Below, piece by piece: positions 1 to 9,570 of a stretch of DNA of 47,348 nt. Each line of letters opens with the position of its first letter. Position 1 is the first letter of the stretch. The translations under genes were made by a program, and so were the position numbers. The notes under the pieces are model-generated. The model saw only the letters and a list, made by a program, of their open reading frames with translations. It was not told the origin of the DNA and searched no databases. The stretch is taken from assembly GCA_031276915.1 (NCBI GenBank), contig JAISME010000191.1, positions 1-47,348 on the forward strand, written 5' to 3'. This DNA is from Zoogloeaceae bacterium (GTDB taxonomy: Bacteria; Pseudomonadota; Gammaproteobacteria; Burkholderiales; Rhodocyclaceae).

Positions 1-12
1 AGAGGCTATGCC

Positions 13-2223
13 ATGCAGCGACATCCTTTGCCCCATCGCCTGAAAGTGGGCGCCTTGTGCCTTGCGCTGGGCAACCTGGGCTTGGCGCAGGCGCAGGAGA
101 ATGATAGCGCCACCCTTGACGCGGTCGTGGTCACCGCCCAGAAGCGGACGGAAACGGCGCAGGAGGTTCCGTTGACGGTCGATGTGATCGACGGGCAGGC
201 GCTCTCCGATTCCGGCGCGGGGCGCACGGCGGGCGAGATCACGCGCTTCATTCCGAATGCGTCCGCCGCGACGCTGGACAACCATGGCTTCCCGCGCTGG
301 TTCATTCGTGGTGTTGGAACGGGCGAGCCGTCGCTCAATAACGTCACGCCCATTGGCATCTACACGGACGATGTTTACCTGGGGTCGGCCTTTCTCACCG
401 GCGCGCCGCTCTTCGACATCGAACGGGTGGAAGTGCTGCCCGGCCCGCAGGGGACGCTGTGGGGCAAGAACAGTCCGGGTGGCGCGGTGCACATCGTGAC
501 GCGCAAGCCGGTGTTCAAGCAGGAAGGCTGGCTCAAGGCCGATCTGGGCGACTACAAGGCCCGGACGGTGCAGGGCGCGATCAACCATGTACTCAAGGAG
601 GATACGCTGGCGCTGCGCGTGTCGTTTTCGTCCGATGGACGCGAACAGTACGCGCGCAATATCACCAAGGACGCAACGGGCAAGCTCGATGACAATGCGC
701 TGCGCGCGCAACTCGCCGCCGTGCTCACGCCTGAACTGGATGTCTTGTTGAGCGCGCATCACCGCCGCTATACACAGAACGACATCACCTCCTACATCGT
801 CTTCGGCGAACAGGGCAAGACCGACTCGTATGGCAACCCTTACGCCGTATGGCCTGATCGTGTCTATGCGTTCAACGAGCCGAGCGATACGCTGCGCGAG
901 CAATCCGGAATCAGCCTCACGCTCAATTGGACGCCAGGGAAGTACACGCTGACCTCCATCACCGCTTTCGAGCGCGCGACAGAGACCGGCACGAGCGGGG
1001 ACGGCGTTCCCCAGGAAATCTACCGCAGCTATGCGGACAACACGATCAAGCAGGTTTCACAGGAATTCCGGTTGGCCTCGCCGCGCGAGGATCGCTGGAA
1101 CTGGATTACGGGCATACACCTGTACAAACAGGACATCGACTCGTTTTCCGCCACTGGCTCGCTCGATCCGGCAAGGCAATCGGTCTCCAACCCGGGTTTC
1201 ACCCGTGCTGACTGGACGCACCACAACAAGAGCTTTGCCGTGTTCGGCAGCACGACCTATGCCTTCACGGATCGCTTCAAGCTGACTGGCGGGCTGCGCT
1301 GGACGCGCGAGAGCAAAAAACTGGACAGCACCCGCGACCGACAGGTGACGGGGGTGAATTTCACAGGCAACAGGCACTGGTGGGACGCCAACGATGCCGC
1401 CCTCACGCGTTACGTGGCGACGGACGGCGACAAGACCTGGACCGCCATCAGCGGCGACATCACGCCGGAATACCGCATCAACGACAACCTGCGTACCTAT
1501 CTGCGCTTCGCGCGGGGCTTTCGCAGCGGCGGTTTCGTCGCCTCGCCCGCGACCCAGGCCGCGGCTGGCTCCTTCGCGCCGGAGTACCTCAATGCCGTGG
1601 AATGGGGGGTGAAGTCAGAGTGGCTGAATGGTCGCGCCATCCTGAACGCGAGCCTGTTCCATTACGACTACAAGGATATCCAGATCAATGTCATTCGTGG
1701 GGACGCGACACTGGGCGCCGTCTCGCGCATGCAGAACGCGGGTTCCGCCAGGGTCTATGGCGCGGAATTCCAGGGCGTCTGGGCGCCGACGGACAACCTG
1801 CGCCTGCGCGGCTCCATCGGGCTGCTGCGCACCCGCTACACGGATTACACGTCGGGCGGCAATGACTATTCGGGTAACGAGTTTGGCCGCGCGCCGCACA
1901 TCACCGCCGTACTGGGTTTCGACTATCGCCTGCCCTTGGGCGGTGACCATGCGCTGACATTCGGTGGCGACATCAACACGCGCAGCAAGTTTTCCTTCAG
2001 CGCGACCGACCCGGAAAACCCGGCCAACCAGCAGTCCGGCTACACGCTCATCAACCTGCGCGCAGGTTACCGGCTCGACCCAAAGACACATCTCAACTTT
2101 TATGTGGATAACGCTACCGACAAGGCCTATTCCCAAGCCTCGCTGCCACGGGGCCTGACCGCTGTCGGCAGTTCGCTCGGCGCGCCACGCACCTGGGGCG
2201 TTACCCTGAACTACCAATGGTAG
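13..2223 (+). CDS. TonB-dependent receptor (TBDR-1)
   Basis: 736 aa; plug motifs VEVLPGPQGTLWGKNSPGGAVHIVTRKP; beta-barrel ending in aromatic residues (GVTLNYQW); signal-like N-terminus. Confidence 0.93.
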   Translation: MQRHPLPHRLKVGALCLALGNLGLAQAQENDSATLDAVVVTAQKRTETAQEVPLTVDVIDGQALSDSGAGRTAGEITRFIPNASAATLDNHGFPRWFIRGVGTGEPSLNNVTPIGIYTDDVYLGSAFLTGAPLFDIERVEVLPGPQGTLWGKNSPGGAVHIVTRKPVFKQEGWLKADLGDYKARTVQGAINHVLKEDTLALRVSFSSDGREQYARNITKDATGKLDDNALRAQLAAVLTPELDVLLSAHHRRYTQNDITSYIVFGEQGKTDSYGNPYAVWPDRVYAFNEPSDTLREQSGISLTLNWTPGKYTLTSITAFERATETGTSGDGVPQEIYRSYADNTIKQVSQEFRLASPREDRWNWITGIHLYKQDIDSFSATGSLDPARQSVSNPGFTRADWTHHNKSFAVFGSTTYAFTDRFKLTGGLRWTRESKKLDSTRDRQVTGVNFTGNRHWWDANDAALTRYVATDGDKTWTAISGDITPEYRINDNLRTYLRFARGFRSGGFVASPATQAAAGSFAPEYLNAVEWGVKSEWLNGRAILNASLFHYDYKDIQINVIRGDATLGAVSRMQNAGSARVYGAEFQGVWAPTDNLRLRGSIGLLRTRYTDYTSGGNDYSGNEFGRAPHITAVLGFDYRLPLGGDHALTFGGDINTRSKFSFSATDPENPANQQSGYTLINLRAGYRLDPKTHLNFYVDNATDKAYSQASLPRGLTAVGSSLGAPRTWGVTLNYQW

Positions 2224-2258
2224 GACGGCTTCCTTCACTTTCCGGATACCCTGACATC

Positions 2259-3572
2259 ATGGAATCTCTCCTTCCTGTTTCCGCCCTGCGCCGGTTCGCC
2301 TGCGCCATCCTGGCCATGCTCGCCTTGTCTGCGACCTGGGCGTCCGGCGCGAACCTCGAGCGGGACCCCGCCGCCGTGTTCTACATCAAGGCGGATCGCC
2401 TCCTGGATGTCCGCACCGGACGATTCATCGCGCGTCCAGTGATCGGGATTCGCGGCGAATTCATCGCGGCGGCGGCATCCGACTTGCCCATCCCGGAAGG
2501 CGCGCGGGTCCTCGATCTGGGCAAGGCCACCCTGCTGCCGGGGTTGATCGACTTGCATGTGCATCTGGGGGGTGGTTCCTCCGGCGCTCAATCCCCGGCG
2601 CGTGGCGTGCTGCATTCGGCGCGTCTGGCGCGCAACGGACTGGATGCCGGGTTTACCACGTTGCGCAGCATGGGGGGAGGCGGTTATGTGGGCGTGGCCC
2701 TGCGCGACGCCATCGCCGCTGGCGACATCGTTGGCCCGCGCATCTTCGACGCGGGCGCGTTGCTGGCCGTCACCGGCGGGCATTGTTCCGGCCCGCGCGT
2801 CTATCAGCCCAACGCGGTTCCCGGCGAAGGCGTGGCCGACAGCGCCGAAGGCTTCCGCCAGAAAACGCGCCAGGTCATCCGCTATGGCGCCGATTTCATC
2901 AAGACCTGCATCACCGGAGGTTTTGTCTCCGGAACGAATCCCAACACCACGCAGTTTTTCGAGGATGAATTGCGGGCCATTGTCGAGACGGCGCACAGGA
3001 ACGGCAAGCGCGTGACGGTGCATGCCCACGGCGCGGATGGGGTTCTTCTTGCCGCGCGGGTGGGGGTGGATTCCATTGAGCATGGCACCCTGATTGACGC
3101 CGAAGGTATTCGCCTGCTGCGCGAGCGGAAGATTTTCCTGATCCCGACGGTAGCGACAATGGGCACGGCGCTTGAGCGGGCGCGGCAGGTGGGGGCTTCC
3201 GCCGGGAATCTCCGCGCCCTGGAAGCCGCCCGTGACGCGCAACGCGAACATCTCGCGCGCGCTGTCGCCGCTGGCGTGGTGATCGGTTTCGGTTCCGATT
3301 TCCAGCAGGATGGCAGCAACGCCCGCGAGTTTTCCGCCCTTCTTTCGATTGGCGCTACGCCGCTCCAGGCCATCCAGGCCGCCACAACCAACGCCGCCCG
3401 GATTCTTGGTCAGGAAACCCTGCTGGGCGCGGTGGAACCCGGAAAATACGCCGACATTATCGCCGTTGACGGTGACCCCCTGGAGAACATCCGCACCCTG
3501 GAACGGGTGCGCGCCGTCATCAAGGGCGGCGTCATTCATCGCAACGATTACGTCATTTCCCCGTCACGCTGA
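2259..3572 (+). CDS. Exported amidohydrolase-family (metal-dependent hydrolase) protein
   Basis: LPGLIDLHVHLGG metal-binding motif, HAHG, SIEHGTLID, GSDFQQDG, C-terminal GKYADIIAVDGDPLENI; signal-like N-terminus; start chosen at ATG 2259, ORF open from 2217. Confidence 0.88.
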   Translation: MESLLPVSALRRFACAILAMLALSATWASGANLERDPAAVFYIKADRLLDVRTGRFIARPVIGIRGEFIAAAASDLPIPEGARVLDLGKATLLPGLIDLHVHLGGGSSGAQSPARGVLHSARLARNGLDAGFTTLRSMGGGGYVGVALRDAIAAGDIVGPRIFDAGALLAVTGGHCSGPRVYQPNAVPGEGVADSAEGFRQKTRQVIRYGADFIKTCITGGFVSGTNPNTTQFFEDELRAIVETAHRNGKRVTVHAHGADGVLLAARVGVDSIEHGTLIDAEGIRLLRERKIFLIPTVATMGTALERARQVGASAGNLRALEAARDAQREHLARAVAAGVVIGFGSDFQQDGSNAREFSALLSIGATPLQAIQAATTNAARILGQETLLGAVEPGKYADIIAVDGDPLENIRTLERVRAVIKGGVIHRNDYVISPSR

Positions 3573-3614
3573 CCCGTCTTCTTTTTTTACCCGCCTTGCA
3601 CAAGGGAGTTTTCC

Positions 3615-5219
3615 ATGGTTTTGCTGCCGCATCGTCTCTTTTCCTCTTTCTTGCGTCGGATCACGTTGCTTGCCATGTGTATCCTTGCGCCACAACTGCT
3701 TCACGCGGCGGAAGCGTCGCCGGAACGGCTGGAACGGATCAAGCTGGATTTGCTCTCGAAAATCGAGACATATCGCAAGACAGGGCAGGTCGTCAATGAC
3801 AAGTTGTTCAGTTTCTCGGAGCTAGCCTACGAGGAAAAGGAAACCGCGCGCTTTCTCACCGGGCTGCTGGAGCAGAATGGTTTCCGGATCAAGCGCGGCG
3901 TGGGTGGTCTGCCGACCGCGTGGATCGCCACATGGGGAAACGGCAAGCCCGTGATTGCCCTGGGCAGCGATGTCGATGGCGTGCCCAAGACCTCGCAGAA
4001 ACCCGGTGTCGCCTGGCGGGAACCATTGGTCGATGGCGCGCCGGGCCATGGAGAAGGACACAATTCCGGACAGGCGGTCAATATTGTCGCTGCCCTGGCG
4101 CTCAAGGAAATCATGACGCGTGAACGCTTGCCGGGTACGATCGTGCTGTGGCCGGGGGTTGCCGAGGAATTGCTTGGCGGCAAGGCTTTTCTTGTGCGCG
4201 CCGGGGTTTTCAGGGATGTCGATTTCGTGCTCTTCAATCATGTGGGCAACAACCTCGGCACCGGTTGGGGACAGGGTTTCGGCACCGGGCTGGTGTCGAT
4301 CGAATACACCTTCACAGGGGAATCCGCGCACGCGGCGGCGGCCTGGCACGGGCGGAGCGCGCTTGACGCGGTGGAAATCATGAATACGGCGTGGAATTTC
4401 CGGCGCGAGCACCTGCGCCCGGAACAGCGTTCGCACTATGTAATCACAGATGGCGGCGACCAGCCCAATGTCGTGCCGTCGCGCGCGTCTGTCTGGTATT
4501 ACATCCGCGAGATGGATTTCGAGAACATCCGCAAGAACGTGAAAATCGCCGACGATATTGCGGCGGGCGCGGCGCTTGCCACGGGAACACAGATAACGCG
4601 CCGCGTCGTGGGCAGCGCCGCGCCACGACACTTCAACCGTCCTCTGGCGGAGGCCGCCCAGCGCAACATCGAGCGCGTGGGCCTGCCCGCCTGGACGGAG
4701 GAAGAACAGCGTTTTGCCAAGGCCGTGCAGGCGCTGGTGGAACAGCCGCAGACGGGGCTGAACACCAGCCTGGCGGGATTGCGCCCGCCTGTCCCGGTGA
4801 GCGGGCCTTCGGACGACATCGGCGATGTGACGTGGATTGTGCCGACCATTACCATCAGCTATCCGGCCAACATCCCGAACCTGCCTGTTCATCATTGGTC
4901 AGCCGCCATCGCCATGGCGACGCCCATTGCACACAAGGGTGTGATTTCCGGCGCGAAGGCGGTGGGGCTGACGGCGCTCGACCTGTTGCTGCAACCCGCG
5001 CTTGGGCATGCCGCCAAGGATTATTTTTCCAATGTCCAGTCCAGGGCGGGGACCTATGTGCAATTCCTGGGGCCGGATGACGCACCCGTCCTGGATCGCA
5101 ACCAGCAGACCACGGCGCGGTATCGCCCCCTGCTCGAGAAGTTCTACTACGACCCAGAACGCTACGACACCTATCTGGATCAATTGGGCGTGCGCTTTCC
5201 GCAGTTTTCCAAACCTTGA
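3615..5219 (+). CDS. M20-family amidohydrolase/peptidase (AbgB-like) with signal-like N-terminus
   Basis: GHNSGQAVNIVAALALKEIM, LWPGVAEELLGGKAFLVRAG, GESAHAAAAWHGRSALDAVEIMN typical of aminobenzoyl-glutamate utilization protein B. Confidence 0.85.
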   Translation: MVLLPHRLFSSFLRRITLLAMCILAPQLLHAAEASPERLERIKLDLLSKIETYRKTGQVVNDKLFSFSELAYEEKETARFLTGLLEQNGFRIKRGVGGLPTAWIATWGNGKPVIALGSDVDGVPKTSQKPGVAWREPLVDGAPGHGEGHNSGQAVNIVAALALKEIMTRERLPGTIVLWPGVAEELLGGKAFLVRAGVFRDVDFVLFNHVGNNLGTGWGQGFGTGLVSIEYTFTGESAHAAAAWHGRSALDAVEIMNTAWNFRREHLRPEQRSHYVITDGGDQPNVVPSRASVWYYIREMDFENIRKNVKIADDIAAGAALATGTQITRRVVGSAAPRHFNRPLAEAAQRNIERVGLPAWTEEEQRFAKAVQALVEQPQTGLNTSLAGLRPPVPVSGPSDDIGDVTWIVPTITISYPANIPNLPVHHWSAAIAMATPIAHKGVISGAKAVGLTALDLLLQPALGHAAKDYFSNVQSRAGTYVQFLGPDDAPVLDRNQQTTARYRPLLEKFYYDPERYDTYLDQLGVRFPQFSKP

Positions 5220-5245
5220 ATCTTGAATGGAGGAGGTCCCTTGCC

Positions 5246-6496
5246 ATGAACACATTTTCTTTTGCGTCACGCGGGTTGCTGGTTTTGGGGATTTTCATTT
5301 CCCTTGTTTCCAATGGCCTTGCCCAGCACCGCGCGCCTTCCCCGAACCCGCGTCATGGGGACGGACGTGTTTCGGCGTTTTATACCTGGGAAGCGGAAAT
5401 TCCTTCCTCGCCGGGGCGGCTGTTGCGCGCCGAGCTGCTGGAGAGCACGGTGGGCCTTGCCTCCGCCGGACAGCAGTGGCGCATTCTATTCACATCCACA
5501 GATGGCGTCGGCGGCAAGGAACCCATTGTGGTTTCGGGGGCGCTGTTTCTTCCCAGGGGAACGCCGCCATCCGGAGGTTGGCCTCTGGTGGCCTGGGGAC
5601 ATGGCACGCTGGGCGGCGCTGATATTTGCGCGCCATCGTGGCAAGGCCGTTCCTATCGTGACGTGCGTTATCTCAACCGCTGGCTCGAAGAGGGTTTCGC
5701 GGTTGTGGCCTCGGATTATCAGGGAATCGGCGTGCCCGGGCCGAATCCGCAGTTCAACAACCGTTCCAACGCCTACACGATCCTGGACAGCGCGCGCGCC
5801 GCGCTGACGGGAATTCCCGGCCTTGCCAACAAGGTGCTGCTGATCGGGCAATCCCAGGGCGGGTCGGCTGTGGTCGCCGCCTTGGGATACGCGCCGGAAT
5901 ACGCGCCGGAGCTTGGCGTGCTCGGCGCGGTGGGCACCGGCATTGTCTATGCGCCCGGTCGTCCGGTTCCACCGCTGAAGTCGGGGAATCCGTCCGGCAA
6001 CCAGGATCGCAAGGGCGATCCGACCATCGCCTACAGTTTCTTCCACGCGATTGCCGCGGAATCACAGGACCCAACGTACAAGGTTTCCGATGTCTATACG
6101 GATCTTGCCCTGCCGCTGGTGGATCAGGCGCGTGTGGCCTGCCTTGCGACGCTGACCGGCGATGTTGCCGGATTGGGGCTTACGCGCGCGACCGCGTTCA
6201 AGAGTGGCGCCTCGCAATCATCCGCGGGCGATGATGTGAACCGGGCTTTCCACACATTGAAATTCGCCGCGCCACTTTTCATTGGCGCGGGCAAGGAGGA
6301 TTCCCTGGCGGCTGTTGACATCGCCCTGGCCAAGGATGCCTGTGCCGCAGGCACGACAGTGGAAATCCATGTGTACCCGGATCGTGACCACAGTGGCGCG
6401 GTCAATGAATCACTGCGGCATTCGATCCCGTTCGCCAAGAAACTGCTCGCGGGGAAGCCGATCGTTCCCGTCTGCAAACCGCCGGAATTGCGATGA
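5246..6496 (+). CDS. Exported alpha/beta hydrolase, secretory lipase-like
   Basis: GQSQGGSAVV nucleophile elbow, AWGHGTLGGADICAPS, SDYQGIG; signal-like N-terminus MNTFSFASRGLLVLGIFISLVSNGLAQ. Confidence 0.82.
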   Translation: MNTFSFASRGLLVLGIFISLVSNGLAQHRAPSPNPRHGDGRVSAFYTWEAEIPSSPGRLLRAELLESTVGLASAGQQWRILFTSTDGVGGKEPIVVSGALFLPRGTPPSGGWPLVAWGHGTLGGADICAPSWQGRSYRDVRYLNRWLEEGFAVVASDYQGIGVPGPNPQFNNRSNAYTILDSARAALTGIPGLANKVLLIGQSQGGSAVVAALGYAPEYAPELGVLGAVGTGIVYAPGRPVPPLKSGNPSGNQDRKGDPTIAYSFFHAIAAESQDPTYKVSDVYTDLALPLVDQARVACLATLTGDVAGLGLTRATAFKSGASQSSAGDDVNRAFHTLKFAAPLFIGAGKEDSLAAVDIALAKDACAAGTTVEIHVYPDRDHSGAVNESLRHSIPFAKKLLAGKPIVPVCKPPELR

Positions 6497-6625
6497 TGGA
6501 AGATTTTCCCGCCCGGCGTGAACCGCGTGCCGGGCGGTTGTACAGGGGCGAGGGAGTTTATATGTGGGGGGATGGGATCATGTGTGCGAGGGGAGGGGAG
6601 CACACATCTGGAAGGATGTATGGAT

Positions 6626-6660
6626 TGCCGCGCTGCTACGCTCCTCGCAATGACGACAAA
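6626..6660. repeat. Dispersed palindromic repeat (GGATTGCCGCGC...CTCGCAATGACG type)
   Basis: ATTGC...GCAAT arms in intergenic DNA, resembling widely dispersed CGTCATTGCGAG-type repeats. Confidence 0.5.
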
Positions 6661-6725
6661 GCAGGGGGAGGAGGGCATCCTGCTTCCATGTGGAAGGCCG
6701 GGAGCATCCTGCTTCCGCTACCTTG
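6647..6725. repeat. Intergenic repeat, copy 1 (GCAATGAC..AAAGC..GGGGGAG..GCCGGGAGC..GCTACC)
   Basis: Aligns by eye to 28684..28755. Confidence 0.55.
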
Positions 6726-6885
6726 ATCGCGCGCGGGGCATTTCCCCAACGGCGCGAAGCGTCCGCAGGAAAACTCCCTCGTTTCCCGGGATGTACAAGT
6801 GGTGTGGGGGAGGGCGGCCAGGGTGTCTGGTCGTCCCTGTCCCGGCGTCGCACTTGCTGGAAATTCAGTAATTCGTTGTCCAAGC

Positions 6886-6901
6886 TGTTCTCCAGACAAC
6901 A
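6886..6901. promoter_or_regulatory. Candidate enhancer/UAS palindrome TGTTCTCCAGACAACA
   Basis: TGTT-N8-AACA, about 73 bp upstream of a GG-N10-GC promoter; related to sites at 17631, 22925, 24420, 25812. Confidence 0.55.
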
Positions 6902-6965
6902 GGGCATGAGCGCGTGATTATAAAAAAACCGTTGTAAATCAATATGTTGTTTCGATTTCTCGACA

Positions 6966-6981
6966 TGGTACGTTTGTTGCC
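6966..6981 (+). promoter_or_regulatory. Candidate sigma-54 promoter TGGTACGTTTGTTGCC
   Basis: GG at 6967-6968, GC at 6979-6980, N10 between; 48 bp upstream of TBDR-2 start. Confidence 0.72.
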
Positions 6982-7028
6982 TATGAAGACAGTACGCCTA
7001 GAGCGGGTTTTTCAACTGAGGTCAGGAA

Positions 7029-9458
7029 ATGGTTTTTGCACAACGAAGAATTTTTGCGCAACAAGAAAAAGTGGAACAGGCGCTTTCGTTTCGCGCGTCG
7101 CAGGCGGAAGCGCGCCCCGGTCGATTCGCGCGCGCGCCCCTGTCTGTCCTGGTGGCGGTGGCTTTGGGCGTGGGCGGTACGGCGTTCCTGGAGTCTGCCG
7201 TTGCGCAAACCGCGAAACCGGCCAGTGAGACCGGCGGAGGGGAATTGGTCGAACTGGAGGCTGTCAAGGTGACGGCGCAAAAGCGCGAGGAATCGGCGCA
7301 GGAAGTGCCTTCCGCCATCACCGTGCTCTCCGGCGACGATTTGATCGACCAGGGCATTGGGCGTTCCGCGAGCGAAATCCTGAACTACGTGCCGAACGCC
7401 TCGGCGGCGACACAGCAACACGGGCGTCCGCGCTGGTGGATTCGTGGCGTTGGCGCGGGACAACAACAGCATGACCTCGCCAATCCGGTCGGCTTCTACC
7501 TGGACGAGGTCTACATCAGCAACGCGAGCGCGACGGGCTTTCCCCTCTTTGACCTTGACCGCGTTGAGGTGTTGCGCGGGCCGCAGGGCACCCTGTGGGG
7601 TAAGAACACCACCGGCGGCGCGATCAGCGTCCTTTCCCGGAGACCCGAATTCGGCCTGGATGGCCCCACTGGCTACGCCAAGATCGACTATGGCAGCTAC
7701 AACACCCTGCTCCTGGAAGGCGCGGTGGGTGCGGAAATCAGCCAGGACAGGCTGGCCGCCCGCGTTTCCTTCCACAGCGAAAACCAGAACAAAGGCCGTT
7801 TCCGAAACGAATTCACCGGGCAAAAGGAGGACGAGTTGCGGGATGACGCTTTCCGTGTGCAACTCTTGGCGAAAATCAATCCGGATTTCGAGGCGCTTTT
7901 GAATATCCATCGCAGGGAATACAAGACAGGGGGCAGCACATGGACGATTGCATCCTACAACGCGGATGGCTCCCTGCACCGGCCAGGCGGCGCGTACGCC
8001 TATACCCCGAGCACCGGTCGCGACACGGTAAACGCGAATGATCCGGCGGAAAGTGACACCGTGCAAAACGGCGCCGCGCTCAACCTGAAATGGCAGTTGG
8101 GCAGGCTCGCCCTGACCTCGATTACCGGCTACGAAAACTTTTCCCAGGAAAGCCAGGGGGGCGACTATACGCCGCTCGAACTCTCGCGCAGTTACGGAGA
8201 TGACAAGAGCCACCAGTGGTCGCAGGAATTCCGTCTCTCTTCCCCCAGGGAAGACAAGGTTTCCTGGGTGACGGGGCTGCACTATTTCAAGGAGAATATC
8301 GACTCTTACAGCGCCACCGCCAACAATTTGACGGGCGTTCCCGCCTCCGCGCCACCTGTCGGCGCGCTGCAATTTTCCGACACGGAGTATGACCATTCCG
8401 CCAAGAGCCTGGCGCTTTTCGGCAGCGCGCGGGTCAATTGGACAGACAATTTCGACACCGTGTTTGGCCTGCGCTGGACGAAAGAAACCAAGGAAGTGGA
8501 CATTCGCCGACGCAACACGCAAGGGGCGGGCAGCGTGACCTTTGGCAACCTCGCCAACTGGTGGGATACTGCTGTGCCGACGTTTCCCGCGAGCGATGGC
8601 AATTTCGATGTCTCCCAGAAACAAACCTGGAAGAAATGGACCTGGGACATCACGCCGGAATACCGCTTTTCCAACAGCCTGCGCGGTTTCTTCAAGTACG
8701 CGCACGGCATCAAATCCGGGGGGTTCAACACCAGCGCGACGGATATCGAGGCGGTCAACGTGGTCGATCCGGAAACACTGGACTCCTACGAACTGGGCCT
8801 GAAATCGGAATGGTTCAATCGCCGCCTGATTTTCAACGCCACCCTGTTCCATTATCAATATGACGATGTGCAGGTCAATGTGGTCGGGCCGAAAGCTTTT
8901 TCAGCGGGTTCCAGCGTTTCCTATTTGCAGAATGTCGAGAAGGCGCACGTCAACGGACTGGAGTTGGAAGTCGAAGCCCTGCCGACCTCTCGTCTGCACC
9001 TGCGCGGTAGCCTGGGGCTACTGAAGACGAGGTTCGACAAGTTCGACATCCAGAACAACGGCGGTTCCCGCGACGGCAACGAATTTGTGCGCTCGCCGCA
9101 TCTGACCGCGCAACTGGCGGTGGATTACCGGATCCCCTTTGAAAACGGCGGCAGCCTCCTCCTGGGCGGGGATTATCGTCACACTTCGAAGCAGTATTAC
9201 TACGTCGCCCAGCAAAAACCCTCTCAATACAGCAACAGGACCGTCGACTATCTTGGTGCTGATCCCTACGGCATCCTGAATCTGCGCGCCGCCTATTCGA
9301 CGCCGGGCGGGGACCAGACCCTGACTTTCTACATCAACAACGCAACCGACGAGGAATACATCCAGCATGCCTTGCCCGGCGGAACGTTCACGGACGGGAA
9401 CAGCTTCACCCAAGGCCCGCGCCGTACTTTCGGCGTTTCCTACACCGCCCGCTTTTGA
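7029..9458 (+). CDS. TonB-dependent receptor (TBDR-2)
   Basis: 809 aa; VEVLRGPQGTLWGKNTTGGAISVLSRRP; C-terminal RTFGVSYTARF; paralogous to TBDR-1. Confidence 0.93.
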   Translation: MVFAQRRIFAQQEKVEQALSFRASQAEARPGRFARAPLSVLVAVALGVGGTAFLESAVAQTAKPASETGGGELVELEAVKVTAQKREESAQEVPSAITVLSGDDLIDQGIGRSASEILNYVPNASAATQQHGRPRWWIRGVGAGQQQHDLANPVGFYLDEVYISNASATGFPLFDLDRVEVLRGPQGTLWGKNTTGGAISVLSRRPEFGLDGPTGYAKIDYGSYNTLLLEGAVGAEISQDRLAARVSFHSENQNKGRFRNEFTGQKEDELRDDAFRVQLLAKINPDFEALLNIHRREYKTGGSTWTIASYNADGSLHRPGGAYAYTPSTGRDTVNANDPAESDTVQNGAALNLKWQLGRLALTSITGYENFSQESQGGDYTPLELSRSYGDDKSHQWSQEFRLSSPREDKVSWVTGLHYFKENIDSYSATANNLTGVPASAPPVGALQFSDTEYDHSAKSLALFGSARVNWTDNFDTVFGLRWTKETKEVDIRRRNTQGAGSVTFGNLANWWDTAVPTFPASDGNFDVSQKQTWKKWTWDITPEYRFSNSLRGFFKYAHGIKSGGFNTSATDIEAVNVVDPETLDSYELGLKSEWFNRRLIFNATLFHYQYDDVQVNVVGPKAFSAGSSVSYLQNVEKAHVNGLELEVEALPTSRLHLRGSLGLLKTRFDKFDIQNNGGSRDGNEFVRSPHLTAQLAVDYRIPFENGGSLLLGGDYRHTSKQYYYVAQQKPSQYSNRTVDYLGADPYGILNLRAAYSTPGGDQTLTFYINNATDEEYIQHALPGGTFTDGNSFTQGPRRTFGVSYTARF

Positions 9459-9570
9459 TGAGATGTGACCCCCTGCGCGAATCCCGTTCCACGAAAACAG
9501 GCATGGCAATAAAACCCGTGGGGTTTCGCAGGGGCAACGTCAGGTTTTCCCCCGAAACACAGAGAACGCA

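Noticed and set aside
2235-3539. Long minus-strand ORFs opposite known genes (e.g. 2235..3539, 6981..8858, 18826..21240, 36903..38498, 44400..46805)
   Set aside because: High-GC antisense open frames; translations are Arg/Gly/Gln-rich with no domain signatures while the plus strand encodes clear families.
6541-6680. Short plus-strand ORFs in the 6497-7028 intergenic region
   Set aside because: Composition matches repeats rather than coding sequence; no RBS-start pairing or similarity recognised.
9459-9570. Possible sigma-54 promoter upstream of TBDR-3 (GTGGGGTTTCGCAGGGGCAACG)
   Set aside because: Spacing can be forced to GG-N10-GC but flanking bases do not fit TGGCAC/TTGC and no palindromic UAS lies upstream; only a GGCAAC half-site.
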